A stretch of 64,000 nucleotides of DNA, from contig LNFC01000025.1 of the NCBI GenBank assembly GCA_001464545.1, positions 1-64,000 of the forward strand. Reading direction: 5' to 3'. This document shows positions 53,233 to 62,689 of the stretch, piece by piece (the stretch's first letter is position 1; each line of letters starts with the position of its first letter). Made by a program: the position numbers and the translations under genes. This stretch comes from Acidobacteria bacterium Ga0077551 (GTDB taxonomy: Bacteria > Pseudomonadota > Alphaproteobacteria > Caulobacterales > Hyphomonadaceae). The notes under the pieces are model-generated. The model was not told the origin of the DNA, did not search any database, and was given only the letters and a program-made list of their open reading frames with translations.

Positions 53233-55083
53233 TCAGCCGCGCTTCAGTATGCGGAACACGAAGCGCAGCGGACTGACAGCCCGAAGCGCCGGCAAGGATG
53301 CTGGAATGGGCGAACCGGTAAGCTGCGCCGCCAGAACGTCCGCCGCCCAAGGCGCCCAGGTGAAGCCCCGCGCCCCGTATCCGCTGGCAACATAAACACC
53401 CGGAAGGAGAGGGGCGTCCGTATCTACGGCACGCCCCTTTTTCATCGGCGCAAAAAGCTCGAGCGCAGCCGGGTAATCCGGCACCGCGCCGATCAGCGGC
53501 AGGCGGTCCGGCGTCGTCGCGCGGAGGCTGGCGCGGGACTGGACGCCCGCCTCACGCGCCGCACGGACCCAATACGGCGAGAGCCGCTCAAGGCCTTCAA
53601 GATTCTCGGCGCGCGCCTCGACCGTGCCGCCCGGCGCAAAATCCGTTCCCGACGGCCCGAACGTTGCGCCCCAGAGCCGCTGCGGCCCGAGCGCCAACGC
53701 ATAGCTGCCGGAGGCAGCCGCTGACGGCGGCGCGTTCACCGGCGTCTCCAGAAAATCCACCTGCCCCAACCGTGCCTCCAGCGGAAGCGACGGCGCAAGA
53801 GCCGCCGCCGCCATGCCGTTCGCAAAGATGATCGCCTCAAACGACCGTCCGTTGACGGAGCGTTGCGCCAGATCAACCACCGGCTCGCCGCCGAAATGAC
53901 AGGTGCCCCCCTTCAGCAGCCGCGCCACGAGCTGGGGCGGACGCAGGATCAGGGCCCGCTTGTGCAGGAGGCCGCCGCCCCGCGCCGCTTCGAGATATTC
54001 GAACGGCAGCGGCGGGTCGGCGAGCAGCTTTTCAAAGCGCGCGCGTTCGGCGTCGTTGCGCGGAGACTGGAGCACATCCGTCTCCTCCGCCTCCGGCATA
54101 TCGCGGTAGACATCGCGCGCGGCGAGATAGGCACCCAGCAGCAGGCCTGCCTCGGCCGTATCGCCGGCATCGAGGCGCGGCATAAGCAGCGCCAACGGAT
54201 TGCCGCTCGCGCCGCTCGCGGGTCGCGGAGCCGGATCGAAAACTTCGGCCTCGATGCCCCTGCCCTTCAAGGCCTGCGCGAGGGCAGCGCCTGCAATCCC
54301 CGCGCCGAGGATAGCCACGCGGGCCGGAGCGGCGGGCGGCCCACGCATCCCGAACGTATCGGCCGCCGCAACCGGCGCCAGCACCAGCCGCGCCTCCAGC
54401 CGCTCGCGCTTGCGGCCATGGCCTTCAGCTTTCGAAACCTCGAACCCCGCGTCAGCAAGCCCGCGCCGCACCGCGCCGGCCACGGTGAATGTGCCCAGCC
54501 GTGCGCACGGCGCCGATCGCGCGGCGAGATCGGGATAGAGTCCTGCGTGCCACATGTCGTCATTCTTCGCCGGACTGAACCCGTCGAGGAACCAGGCATC
54601 CGCCCTGAAGGCGCTCTGCGCCAGCGTCTCGCGGATATCGCCGAGATGCAGGATGAGGCGCACGCCGTCTTCCGGAAATGCAATGCTCCGTACACCGCGC
54701 ACCGGGTCTGGCCAGCGCGCCGTCAGCGCGTCTGCCAGATCGCTAAGTTCAGGCCAGGCCGACAGCGCGCGGGCAGCGTCTTCGCGGCGCAGGGGATAGG
54801 CTTCAAAACTGACGAAGGTGAGCTGCGCCGCGGGTGTGGGACGATGCGCCCGCCAGAGTTGCCAGAGCGCGAGGAAATTGAGGCCAGTGCCGAAACCCGT
54901 CTCCGCCACGGTGAACTCAGTGCGGCCTTCCCAGGATTCCGGCAAGCCGCACCCGTTCAGAAACACTGCCCGCGTTTCGGCGAGGCCGTCCTGTGCAGAG
55001 AAATAGACGTCGTCGTGGCGGCGCGCGTGCGGCGCGCCGTCGTCCGTCCAGTCCAGTTCAGGATGCAGAAGCAGGCGGGCCAT
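53233..55083 (-). CDS. mnmC: Bifunctional tRNA mnm5s2U34 synthesis protein MnmC
   Basis: 616 residues with two domains. The N-terminal ~240 residues are the SAM-dependent MnmD methyltransferase ([16 protein letters not shown]). The C-terminal half is the FAD oxidase MnmC1 ([19 protein letters not shown]). It makes 5-methylaminomethyl-2-thiouridine at the wobble position of certain tRNAs from carboxymethylaminomethyl precursors. The stop lies just past the last psp gene, so the two converge. Confidence 0.92.
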   Translation of the reverse strand: MARLLLHPELDWTDDGAPHARRHDDVYFSAQDGLAETRAVFLNGCGLPESWEGRTEFTVAETGFGTGLNFLALWQLWRAHRPTPAAQLTFVSFEAYPLRREDAARALSAWPELSDLADALTARWPDPVRGVRSIAFPEDGVRLILHLGDIRETLAQSAFRADAWFLDGFSPAKNDDMWHAGLYPDLAARSAPCARLGTFTVAGAVRRGLADAGFEVSKAEGHGRKRERLEARLVLAPVAAADTFGMRGPPAAPARVAILGAGIAGAALAQALKGRGIEAEVFDPAPRPASGASGNPLALLMPRLDAGDTAEAGLLLGAYLAARDVYRDMPEAEETDVLQSPRNDAERARFEKLLADPPLPFEYLEAARGGGLLHKRALILRPPQLVARLLKGGTCHFGGEPVVDLAQRSVNGRSFEAIIFANGMAAAALAPSLPLEARLGQVDFLETPVNAPPSAAASGSYALALGPQRLWGATFGPSGTDFAPGGTVEARAENLEGLERLSPYWVRAAREAGVQSRASLRATTPDRLPLIGAVPDYPAALELFAPMKKGRAVDTDAPLLPGVYVASGYGARGFTWAPWAADVLAAQLTGSPIPASLPALRAVSPLRFVFRILKRG

Positions 55084-55202
55084 TGCGCCGAATTAACCTG
55101 CGCGGGGTGTCTTGAGTAGGGGGTTTGCGCGGAACCCGTCCCGCAAACCTGCGTTGTTCGAATGTCCGCAATTCGTGCGGCGCAACAGAAAGGAAACTCC
55201 TC

Positions 55203-55376
55203 ATGGACAAGGAACATCTGAAGGGCGAGGCCAAAAAGGCGGAAGGCCACATCAAGGACGGCGTCGGCAAGCTGACTGGCAACGAGAAGCTGCAGGCCGA
55301 AGGCAAGATGGACAAGGCCGAAGGCGAAGTCCGCAAGAAAGTCGGCGACGTGAAGGACGCTTTCAAGAAGAAGTAG
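55203..55376 (+). CDS. CsbD-family stress protein
   Basis: 57 residues, very hydrophilic and lysine/glutamate-rich. It reads MDKEHLKGEAKKAEGHIKDG and GVGKLTGNEKLQAEGKMDKA, the two-repeat CsbD pattern (GxxxxxxGxxKE.G). Such proteins accumulate on general stress. The start at 55203 is chosen for the family start. Divergent from mnmC. Confidence 0.92.
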   Translation: MDKEHLKGEAKKAEGHIKDGVGKLTGNEKLQAEGKMDKAEGEVRKKVGDVKDAFKKK

Positions 55377-55451
55377 GCCGAAGGCCGGTTGCGGCTCTTG
55401 TCTGCATAAGTGCTATTGGCTGATGGCCATTGCCCTTTGTTGCCGCCCACT

Positions 55452-55481
55452 CCACTTTCGTGTCAACGAACACGAAGGTGG
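55452..55481. promoter_or_regulatory. 12-bp inverted repeat over the ribosome site of the mini-GNAT operon
   Basis: CCACTTTCGTGT pairs (one mismatch) with ACACGAAGGTGG across a 6-base centre. It ends eight bases before the ATG at 55490 and its right arm covers GGTGG of the likely ribosome site, so as RNA it could block translation or as DNA serve as an operator. Confidence 0.5.
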
Positions 55482-55489
55482 AGTTTGGC

Positions 55490-55777
55490 ATGACCGATAT
55501 AGTTGTAACGCGCGAGGATGGCCCCACCGGCGGGCGGTACCTGACCACCATAGACGGCCATACCGCCGAAATGACCTATTCGAAGGCGGGCGCCACTCGG
55601 TCGATCATTGATCATACCGGCGTGCCGGATGCGCTCCGCGGCAAGGGCGCTGGGCAAGCGCTTGTCAAACGCGCGGTGGAAAACGCCCGCGCGGCCGGGA
55701 TCAAGATCATACCGCTCTGCCCCTTCGCCAAGGCGCAAATCGGGAAGCACCCCGACTGGCAGGACGTGCTCGCATGA
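55490..55777 (+). CDS. Mini-GNAT acetyltransferase (YjdJ-like), first of tandem pair
   Basis: 95 residues, a minimal GNAT domain. GVPDALRGKGAGQALVKRAV is the acetyl-CoA binding loop and PLCPFAKAQIGKHPDWQDVL is the family tail with a Cys-Pro-Phe motif. The family (GCN5-related, YjdJ/OATL1-like) acts on unknown small acceptors. Its end overlaps the next gene (ATGA). Confidence 0.8.
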   Translation: MTDIVVTREDGPTGGRYLTTIDGHTAEMTYSKAGATRSIIDHTGVPDALRGKGAGQALVKRAVENARAAGIKIIPLCPFAKAQIGKHPDWQDVLA

Positions 55778-56052
55778 CCCACGACATCCAGCATGATTCC
55801 GTCCGCCAGCGATACTTTGTAGTGATCGACGGCGTCGAAGCTTATCTCACCTACGAGCGCCCAAAATCCGGCCACCGGCACATCACGCATACGATCGTGC
55901 CCGATGCGCTCGGCGGTCGCGGCCTCGGCAAGCGGCTAGTCACGCAGATCATGAAGGATGTGATCATTGCGAAAGAAACGGTCTCCTCGTCCTGTTGGTT
56001 TGCGAGCGGCCTGATCGACAAGACCCCGGAATGGGCCGGTCTCAGCGCATGA
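55774..56052 (+). CDS. Mini-GNAT acetyltransferase, second of tandem pair
   Basis: 92 residues, paralogue of the preceding gene. It has [20 protein letters not shown] for the acetyl-CoA loop and [20 protein letters not shown] for the tail, aligned with the PLCPFA...HPDW segment of the first. It is coupled by ATGA overlaps at both ends. The tandem pair and the YcgN protein form one operon. Confidence 0.8.
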   Translation: MTHDIQHDSVRQRYFVVIDGVEAYLTYERPKSGHRHITHTIVPDALGGRGLGKRLVTQIMKDVIIAKETVSSSCWFASGLIDKTPEWAGLSA

Positions 56053-56501
56053 CTTCCCTTCCCTTCTGGAAAACCAAACGCCTCGACCAGATGGACGAGG
56101 CCGAATGGGAATCGCTCTGCGATGGCTGCGCGAAGTGCTGCCTCCTGAAGCTCGAGGACGAAGACACCGGCGAGATCGCCTATACCAAGCTGCACTGCCG
56201 CTTGCTGGACGCCGGCACCTGCCAGTGTTCGGACTATGCCAACCGCAAGCTGCATGTGCCGGACTGCGTGAAGCTGACACCGGCCGGCATCGAGGAAATC
56301 CGCTGGATGCCCTCGACCTGCGCCTACCGCCTTGTCAACGAAGGCAAGGACCTGCCCGAGTGGCATCACCTGCGCTGCGGCGACCGCGAGCGGGTCCATA
56401 CCGAGGGTCATTCAGTCCGTGGCCGGACGGTCTCTGAAGAGACGGTGTTCGACGAAGACCAGGAGGACTGGATCGTCGATTGGGAAGGTAACGAGCCCTA
56501 G
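56049..56501 (+). CDS. YcgN/UPF0260-family cysteine cluster protein
   Basis: 150 residues. The N-terminal [14 protein letters not shown] and [17 protein letters not shown] carry the cysteine-rich metal- or cluster-binding pattern of YcgN (UPF0260/YkgJ-like), followed by a conserved [19 protein letters not shown] segment. Function in the cell is not clear. Coupled to the second mini-GNAT. Its stop overlaps the stop of the convergent acyltransferase in one CTAG. Confidence 0.88.
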   Translation: MTSLPFWKTKRLDQMDEAEWESLCDGCAKCCLLKLEDEDTGEIAYTKLHCRLLDAGTCQCSDYANRKLHVPDCVKLTPAGIEEIRWMPSTCAYRLVNEGKDLPEWHHLRCGDRERVHTEGHSVRGRTVSEETVFDEDQEDWIVDWEGNEP

Positions 56502-57700
56502 AGCGCGGTATCGACCGGTTTGAGCGGCTTGGACGAGCCGTAACCCGGCGCGAAGAACGGCCCCGTGGCCCAGCGGACCAGTTGCGCGGCGCTGTCATCG
56601 GCGAGCCAACGATAAGCCCGCGCGGCAGGCCGGTCTGACTTCACCCAGCGCCCTTCCCGGAATTGGAAGTAAAGGATGCTGAGGCTCAGCGCCGCGAGCG
56701 TCGACCAGACCATGCGTGCCGGATCGGGCGCCGAGGCAGGGTCGGGCAGCTTGACGGCATAGAGAAGGACATTGCCGAAGCAGAACGTGAACAGGCTCGT
56801 CTGCCCGAAGATCATCCAGAAGGATTTCGCGCCGATGCCGGCCAGCCGCCGCAGCGCGCTGAACACTTCGATGAAAACAATCGCTGCCGTGCAGCCGAAC
56901 AGCAGGTAAAGCGGGTGATTGGTATTGCGCAGCGTGATGCGCTCGGCCGGCTCAAGCAAGTTGTGACCGCCGGCGATGATCCAGGTGGCCGTGGCCGCGA
57001 GCATCGCGAGGAAGCCTGCGCGCAGCGCCCAGCCCGGACCCGACAACAGGAATTCGCGACCCGGCCGGCTTTGCCAAACGCGGCCCAGCAGCATGCCGAA
57101 GACAACGAAGCCCAGGCCATGGATGACGGATGGTCCCGTATGACCAGTATACTCACCGCCATAGAGGAAGGCGGAAAGCGTCGCCGAACCCGCGAAGCCC
57201 TGAATTGGGGGGATATGGGAGATCAGCGGGAAAGCCGCCTGGATAAGAAGGCAGACAGCCACCAGCGGCCAGATGCCATGGCGCACGCTGACGGCCACCA
57301 GTAGGGGCGCCGTCAGCAGAAGAGCCGCGTAGAACTTGAGGATATCCGTGTACGGCGTGTCGCCCAGGAACAGGGCGCAGCGGATGAAATAGGTGAACGG
57401 CAAGCCCGCCGCGATGCACATCGCCGCGCAGGTCAGCACATAGAGGGCCCAGCACTGAACAGCGCGGGTCAGCAGGCGCTGGACGATCTCGGTCTGGCGG
57501 CCGGCGGCATACTGACGGGCATAGACCAGCTGCAGCATGCAACCGAAGAGGCAGAAGAACACCGGCGGAGAGACAGCGAGGAAGAACCTGAGCGCTGAAA
57601 CTGCGGCGCCTTCCTGAACGTTCGCGCCCATCAGCGCGTGCCCGAGGATCACGAAAATGATCGCGACCGACCGGGCAAGGTCTATCCCCAGATACCGCAT
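56498..57700 (-). CDS. OpgC/acyltransferase-3-like membrane protein
   Basis: 400 residues with about ten hydrophobic segments. It opens with [20 protein letters not shown] and [11 protein letters not shown], the acyltransferase 3 pattern in which a His follows in helix 1, and it is best compared with OpgC-type proteins that succinylate periplasmic glucans. The acceptor is unknown. The start at 57700 was chosen by similarity. Confidence 0.75.
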   Translation of the reverse strand: MRYLGIDLARSVAIIFVILGHALMGANVQEGAAVSALRFFLAVSPPVFFCLFGCMLQLVYARQYAAGRQTEIVQRLLTRAVQCWALYVLTCAAMCIAAGLPFTYFIRCALFLGDTPYTDILKFYAALLLTAPLLVAVSVRHGIWPLVAVCLLIQAAFPLISHIPPIQGFAGSATLSAFLYGGEYTGHTGPSVIHGLGFVVFGMLLGRVWQSRPGREFLLSGPGWALRAGFLAMLAATATWIIAGGHNLLEPAERITLRNTNHPLYLLFGCTAAIVFIEVFSALRRLAGIGAKSFWMIFGQTSLFTFCFGNVLLYAVKLPDPASAPDPARMVWSTLAALSLSILYFQFREGRWVKSDRPAARAYRWLADDSAAQLVRWATGPFFAPGYGSSKPLKPVDTAL

Positions 57701-57820
57701 GCGTCCCTCCACCGTGGCGCCTGTTCGCCGGACGCCGAGCAATTAACGCACCAACCAGCGAAATCCCCGGACCTGCTGGGCTTCAACCAGCGCTTAAGGT
57801 AAACAGTCCACACTCGGGAC

Positions 57821-58720
57821 ATGGACGTCCTGCCCGCCTTCCTCTCACATCTCGGCAACGAGCGCCGCATGGCGGCCAAGACGGTCGAGGCCTATGGCTC
57901 GGACCTTGCGATGTTCTTCGGGTTCCTGCGCCTGCATCTGGGCACCGAGCCCAGCCTCAAGGCGCTCGCCGGCCTCAAGGCGCGCGACATCCGAGCCTAT
58001 CTCGCCGCGCGCCGCCGCGACGGCCTTTCCGACGCCTCGATTGCGCGCCTCTTGTCCTCGATCAAGGCACTCTACCGCTGGATGAGCCGCGCGCACGGGC
58101 TCGAGAATGCCGAGATCGGGTACCTGCAAGGGCCCCGCCGCGCGCCGCGCCTGCCCCGTCCGGTGTCGATCGAAGCGGCCAAGGACATCCTGCACGAGGC
58201 CGAGACAGAACCGGACGCCGAACCGTGGATCGCCGCGCGCGATCTCGCCGTGCTCTCGCTGCTCTATGGCGGCGGCCTGCGCATTTCCGAAGCACTCAGC
58301 CTGACCGGCGCTGACCTCCCGGCTCCGGAGCGCCTGCGCGTCTCTGGCAAGGGCGGCAAGGTACGGCTCGTGCCTCTAATCGCGCCGGTGCGCGAGGCGA
58401 TCAACCAATATGGCAAACTCTGCCCCTACGCCCTCACGAAAAGCGGCGCCCTGTTCCGGGGCGCCAAGGGCGGCCCCCTCAGTCCACGGATCATCCAGGG
58501 CCGGATGCAGATGCTGCGCGGGCTTCTCGGTCTGCCGGAAACCGCGACGCCGCATGCCTTACGCCATGCATTCGCGACGCACCTTCTCGCCAATGGAGCA
58601 GACCTGCGCGCAATCCAGACCCTGCTTGGTCACGCCTCTTTGTCGACGACGCAGGTTTATACCGGCGTAGACTCAAGCCGCCTGCGCGCCGTGCACGCCG
58701 CCGCCCATCCGCGCGCCTGA
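57821..58720 (+). CDS. xerC: Tyrosine recombinase XerC/XerD type
   Basis: 299 residues. The N-terminal SAM-like domain (FLSHLGNERRMAAKTVEAYG) is followed by the catalytic core with Arg in GGGLRISEALSL, Lys in SGKGGKVRLVPL, HALRHAFATHLL (HxxR), HASLSTTQVYTG (His and the nucleophile Tyr). The size matches chromosomal XerC or XerD, which resolve chromosome dimers at dif. Which of the two cannot be said from this copy; XerC is somewhat favoured by the position upstream in other genomes. Not associated with phage genes. Confidence 0.85.
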   Translation: MDVLPAFLSHLGNERRMAAKTVEAYGSDLAMFFGFLRLHLGTEPSLKALAGLKARDIRAYLAARRRDGLSDASIARLLSSIKALYRWMSRAHGLENAEIGYLQGPRRAPRLPRPVSIEAAKDILHEAETEPDAEPWIAARDLAVLSLLYGGGLRISEALSLTGADLPAPERLRVSGKGGKVRLVPLIAPVREAINQYGKLCPYALTKSGALFRGAKGGPLSPRIIQGRMQMLRGLLGLPETATPHALRHAFATHLLANGADLRAIQTLLGHASLSTTQVYTGVDSSRLRAVHAAAHPRA

Positions 58721-58722
58721 AA

Positions 58723-59895
58723 CTAAGGGCTGAGCGCCGCCGTGATGGCGTCCGCCAGCAAACGGCCGCTCGGCGTCAGGCGCAGCTCCGCGCCCTCCAG
58801 CACCGCCCAGCCCTTGTCGGCAAACACCGCGATCTTGTCGCGCGGCACCGGCACGCCGGACACCACTTCGACGCGCCGCAGGTCTACGCCCTCCCCCGCG
58901 CGCAGGCCCATCGCAAGCAGTTCGCGCGCGACTTCCAGCGGCTCCAGCCGCGACGCATCGCCCCAGCCACTCTGCAGCGCCTGCACGTTCGCAATGTATG
59001 CTTCCGGCCGCCGCTCAGCTTCGCTGGCATAGCGCCCGCCGCCGACCGAGATGCGTCCATGTGCGCCGGGGCCGACGCCGATCCAGTCCCCGCCGCGCCA
59101 ATAGGTCAGGTTGTGCCGGGACTGGTGCGCGGGCGAGGCGGCATGGTTGGACACTTCATAGGCCGGAAGGCCGGCCGCCGCCGTAACGCTCTGGGTCAAC
59201 TCATAAAGATCCGCCTGCGCATCATCGCCCATCGGCGATATATCGCCGCGCGCGGCGGCCAGGCCGAACGGTGTCTTCGCCTCAAAGGTCAGTTCGTACA
59301 AAGACAGATGCGGCGCGCCGAGGGCAAGCGCATCCTTCAGTTCGCCTTCCCAGCTCGCCGGGCTCTGGCCCGGGCGCGCGTAGATCAGATCGATCGAGAC
59401 GGACGGAAACACCTTCAGCGCGCGCTTCACCGCTTCGGCCGCCGAGACGGCATCATGGTCGCGTCCGAGAAAGGCGAGCGAGGAATCGCGCAACGACTGC
59501 ACGCCGATCGACAGGCGCGTCACCCCGGCTCTCTGCAGGCCGAGAAGATCCGCCCGCAGAACATCATTGGGATTGGCTTCCAGCGTAATCTCGGCGCCGC
59601 GCTTGATGCCGAACGTCTCTGACGCCGCCAGCAGGATCGTTCCCAACTCGTCCGGCCGCAACAGCGCCGGGGTCCCACCGCCGAAGTAAACCGTGTCTAG
59701 CCCGCCATGCTGCGGCATCCTTGGCCGGTGCGCATGGATGTCTGCGGCGATGGCCTCGACCAGCGGTCCGCTGTCACGGTCCTTGGCGGCGTAGACGTTG
59801 AAGTCGCAATACGGGCAGATGCGTGCGCAGTAGGGCCAGTGCACGTACAGGCCAAAACCGAAATGCGGTCCGAAGGGCGCGGGGGCATTGGTCAT
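58723..59895 (-). CDS. hemW: HemW-family radical SAM heme chaperone
   Basis: 390 residues. The radical SAM motif [13 protein letters not shown] has the CX3CX2C layout, and [18 protein letters not shown] and [17 protein letters not shown] are the family segments. The C-terminal HemN_C-like domain is present. HemW was long called oxygen-independent coproporphyrinogen oxidase but acts as a heme chaperone. The start overlaps the rdgB stop by four bases (ATGA). Confidence 0.92.
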   Translation of the reverse strand: MTNAPAPFGPHFGFGLYVHWPYCARICPYCDFNVYAAKDRDSGPLVEAIAADIHAHRPRMPQHGGLDTVYFGGGTPALLRPDELGTILLAASETFGIKRGAEITLEANPNDVLRADLLGLQRAGVTRLSIGVQSLRDSSLAFLGRDHDAVSAAEAVKRALKVFPSVSIDLIYARPGQSPASWEGELKDALALGAPHLSLYELTFEAKTPFGLAAARGDISPMGDDAQADLYELTQSVTAAAGLPAYEVSNHAASPAHQSRHNLTYWRGGDWIGVGPGAHGRISVGGGRYASEAERRPEAYIANVQALQSGWGDASRLEPLEVARELLAMGLRAGEGVDLRRVEVVSGVPVPRDKIAVFADKGWAVLEGAELRLTPSGRLLADAITAALSP

Positions 59896-60515
59896 GGCAG
59901 CAGGGCCGCGCGGAGTTTTTTCACGGCGTCGGCGCGGTGGCTCATCGCATGCTTCCGGTCCGGGTCCATCTCGCCGAAGGTCAGGGTTTCGCCCGCAGCC
60001 ACGAAAACCGGATCATAGCCGAACCCCCGCGTCCCGCGCGGCGGCCAGACCAGCTGACCGTGCACCTCGCCCTCGAACACCGCCTCCTGCCCGTCCGGCC
60101 AGGCCACCGCCAGCGCGCAGACAAACTTGGCGGACCGGTCCGGCGACCCACTCGCCTTCAGGGCCTCTTCGACCCGCTGCATGGCCACGTAAAAGTCGCG
60201 CGGCTCGCCCGCCCAGCGGGCCGAATAGATCCCCGGCTCGCCGCCGAGCGCCGTCACTGCCAGACCCGAATCGTCCGAGAGCGCGGGCAGACCCGAGGCC
60301 TTCATCGCGGCGCGCGCCTTGAGCAGCGCATTTCCCGCAAAAGTTGTCTCCGTCTCCTCCGGCTCATCCAGCGCCAGATCGAACGCAGAGACCACCTTGA
60401 AGCCGTGCGGCTCGAACAGGGCCTTCAATTCTTCGACCTTGCCCTTGTTGTGCGTGGCCGCCAGAAGCGGTCCAGGCGCGAGTCGTGGGGGCGATTCGGC
60501 GGATCGGGCTGCCAT
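59892..60515 (-). CDS. rdgB: RdgB/HAM1 non-canonical purine NTP pyrophosphatase
   Basis: 207 residues. Opens with [18 protein letters not shown], and has [21 protein letters not shown] with the conserved acidic site, and the [11 protein letters not shown] segment. It removes ITP, XTP and dITP from the nucleotide pool. It leads a two-gene set with hemW, a common alphaproteobacterial order in which rph is usually just upstream. Confidence 0.93.
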   Translation of the reverse strand: MAARSAESPPRLAPGPLLAATHNKGKVEELKALFEPHGFKVVSAFDLALDEPEETETTFAGNALLKARAAMKASGLPALSDDSGLAVTALGGEPGIYSARWAGEPRDFYVAMQRVEEALKASGSPDRSAKFVCALAVAWPDGQEAVFEGEVHGQLVWPPRGTRGFGYDPVFVAAGETLTFGEMDPDRKHAMSHRADAVKKLRAALLP

Positions 60516-60620
60516 TTTGGCTCCATTCTTGCGTTGTGCGCGAACTCATATATCGTTATTCGGTAAAACCGGGACAATGCACGCGCTGAGTCCGGGTTCA
60601 TCAACCATCAAGGATAGAGG

Positions 60621-61166
60621 GTGAAAAGACTAGGTATGCCGAGCACCGGACGAAATTCCATGGCAGAAATCATGACTGTGCTTGTCACGGTCGCCATGTG
60701 GATCGTGGGGGCGATGGGCGTCATCGGCATCCCCGTTCTGGCGATCGGCCTGATGGCAAGCCTGTCCGGCGGCAGCACCGAAGTCTCCGGCATCAAGGCG
60801 CTGGCGGACGGCGTGATGCCGGGCCAGCTGGTCATCGGCCTGGCAGGCCTCGCGGTGATCGTGCCCGGCGTCATCTTCATCTGCCTCCAGCTGCGCCGCA
60901 TCTTGCTGACACTCGCGGACGGCGACCCCTTCGTGCCGGAAAACGCCAGCCGCCTGTCGCGGGTCGGTATCGCGATTGCGGCGATGGAACTGATCCGCAT
61001 AGCGGTGGTTATGGTGGTGTCGACCATGCCAAGCCTTGTCGGTGATGAGCCACCACGCCTCTCGACTCAGTTCATACTGTGGATCTCGGTTGCCGCGCTG
61101 TTTGTGCTTTCCCAAGTTTTCCGTGAAGGCACCCGCCTGCGCGATGAAGAAAAAATGACGATCTGA
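60621..61166 (+). CDS. DUF2975 membrane protein
   Basis: 181 residues with four membrane segments; the central block reads VIFICLQLRRILLTLADGDP with the FVPENASRLSRVGIAI motif that follows, the pattern of DUF2975. Starts from a GTG after AGGATAGAGG. Normally paired with a small YozG-type HTH protein, as here with the gene at 61183. Function unknown, possibly stress- or signal-related. Confidence 0.85.
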   Translation: MKRLGMPSTGRNSMAEIMTVLVTVAMWIVGAMGVIGIPVLAIGLMASLSGGSTEVSGIKALADGVMPGQLVIGLAGLAVIVPGVIFICLQLRRILLTLADGDPFVPENASRLSRVGIAIAAMELIRIAVVMVVSTMPSLVGDEPPRLSTQFILWISVAALFVLSQVFREGTRLRDEEKMTI

Positions 61167-61182
61167 GGAGCGCCATCAACAC

Positions 61183-61422
61183 ATGACCATCCGCGTGACC
61201 CTCGACCGCGTGCTCCTCGAGCGCCGCATGTCCCTGACAGAGCTGTCGGAACGTGTCGGCGTCACCCTCGCCAACCTCTCCATCCTGAAGACCGGCAAGG
61301 CCAAGGCCATCCGGTTTTCCACCCTCGAGGCGCTCTGCCGCGAACTGAAATGCCAGCCCGGAGACATCCTCGTGTTCGACACTGAAGACGAGGAAGGCCA
61401 GCGCCGCGTCGCGGCCGAATAG
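61183..61422 (+). CDS. YozG-like XRE regulator paired with DUF2975
   Basis: 79 residues: LLERRMSLTELSERVGVTLA and then LSILKTGKAKAIRFSTLEAL make a Cro/CI-type HTH of the YozG group, which almost always follows a DUF2975 gene. The C-terminal CQPGDILVFDTEDEE is the family tail. The gap to the DUF2975 stop is 16 bases. Likely regulates the pair. Confidence 0.9.
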   Translation: MTIRVTLDRVLLERRMSLTELSERVGVTLANLSILKTGKAKAIRFSTLEALCRELKCQPGDILVFDTEDEEGQRRVAAE

Positions 61423-61490
61423 TTTCTTCTTCCGCTCCAGAGAAAACAAAGGCATCCTGCCGGGGCAACGTTTGATGCCCTGAAAGGACT

Positions 61491-62237
61491 ATGGCCAAGT
61501 CACCGGAACCCGATACCTCTCCGCTTGACCGCCTGCGCCGCGCCGTGAGCGCGGCGACCGACTTGCCGCAAATCCAGTTTGCGATGGAATCCTACGCGCC
61601 GAGCGTCCGCATCAAGATGCTCAGCTACAGTCACTATCCCCCGGTCGGCGCCGTCGATTTTGGTCCGGACATCCGGGTCTACAATTTCGGCTGGCCCGCG
61701 AGCTGGGTCGAGACCTACTGGAGGTCGGACTATATCCATATAGACCCTGTGCCTCGCATCGCCGCACGCCGCACGCTGCCCTTCTGGTGGTCAGAGGTCG
61801 AGAAGATGGCGACGCTCGATGCCGAGGAACGTGCCTATATCGACAACATCCGGGCCCAGCGTTTCGGGCCGGGACTCGCGATCCCGGTCTTCGGCCCCAA
61901 CGGGCGCAACGGCTATTATGCAGCCGGTATCGGCAACGATGTGCCCCTGCTGGACGAGCGGGAAATCGCCGAGCTGCATGCCGCCTGCCAGCTCGCTCAC
62001 CTTCGCTGCTGTGACATCATCCTCGAGGCCCTGCCCGGGCAGGTGAGCCTGTCGGAGCGCGAGCGCCAGATCCTCGGCTTCGTGGTCCGCGGCCATTCCA
62101 ACCAGATGATCGCGGCCCAGCTGAGCATCTCGTCCAACACGGTCGACACGTATGTCCGGCGGTGTTTCGACAAGCTCGACGTGCATGACCGTGTAACGGC
62201 CGGCCTGCGGGGTCTGGCGCTGGGTCTCGTCGCCTGA
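61491..62237 (+). CDS. LuxR-type regulator with an intact autoinducer pocket (solo)
   Basis: 248 residues. The N-terminal autoinducer-binding domain has Trp72, Tyr76, Asp85, Pro86, Trp100 and Gly128, which correspond with a constant offset to the six conserved TraR residues 57, 61, 70, 71, 85 and 113. The C-terminal GerE helix-turn-helix (LSERERQILGFVVRGHSNQM, then ISSNTVDTYVRRCFDKL) has the usual DNA-binding residues. GGAC precedes the ATG. No luxI-type synthase is in the window, so it is a solo receptor for exogenous or distant signals. Confidence 0.9.
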   Translation: MAKSPEPDTSPLDRLRRAVSAATDLPQIQFAMESYAPSVRIKMLSYSHYPPVGAVDFGPDIRVYNFGWPASWVETYWRSDYIHIDPVPRIAARRTLPFWWSEVEKMATLDAEERAYIDNIRAQRFGPGLAIPVFGPNGRNGYYAAGIGNDVPLLDEREIAELHAACQLAHLRCCDIILEALPGQVSLSERERQILGFVVRGHSNQMIAAQLSISSNTVDTYVRRCFDKLDVHDRVTAGLRGLALGLVA

Positions 62238-62322
62238 CGGACAGGATGTCGCAGGGAGAAATGGCCACGGTGTCATGGTTTCCCGTGGCAAGCGAGTGTC
62301 GCGCCGGGGCTACACGCGCGCC

Positions 62323-62634
62323 ATGAACTGGATACACATCATTAACGACGAACTGCCGCGCCTTCGGCTCTACGCTTCTGCGATCTTTGGCGGCCCGGCG
62401 GAAGGCGATCTGGCCGTCGAAGCCGCACTCGGCGACCTGTTCGAAGGCCACCTCGCGGACCCGCTTGACCGTGCCCTGCTGTACCGGCTGCTCGACCGTC
62501 AGGCCCGGTCACTGGCGGGTATGCCGGCGAGTGAGCGCGTGGAGCTGTTGAAACATCTCGCCGGCTTCGAGGCCGACGAGGCGCACGGCATCGTCCAATG
62601 GGACAGTCTGTCCCCACTGCGTTCGGTCAGCTGA
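62323..62634 (+). CDS. Sigma-factor-like mini-protein (PhyR sigma-like domain style)
   Basis: 103 residues. Residues 8-60 read NDELPRLRLYASAIFGGPAE and LAVEAALGDLF, similar to the sigma-like domain of PhyR, and residues 62-92 (RSLAGMPASERVELLKHLAG, GFEADEAHGI) resemble the start of sigma region 4. There is no receiver domain and region 4 is cut before the second HTH helix. The start at 62323 fits similarity but has no clear ribosome site; an earlier ATG at 62275 is also possible. It might bind an anti-sigma factor such as NepR. That is inference. Confidence 0.6.
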   Translation: MNWIHIINDELPRLRLYASAIFGGPAEGDLAVEAALGDLFEGHLADPLDRALLYRLLDRQARSLAGMPASERVELLKHLAGFEADEAHGIVQWDSLSPLRSVS

Positions 62635-62689
62635 GCAAACTGAATAATAATTGAATCGGCCGGGAACCAATCGCGCATCAGCGCGTCGT

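Noticed and set aside
57821-58720. Phage or genomic-island integrase
   Set aside because: The recombinase has the length and motif spacing of chromosomal XerC/XerD, and there is no tRNA, attachment site or phage gene beside it.
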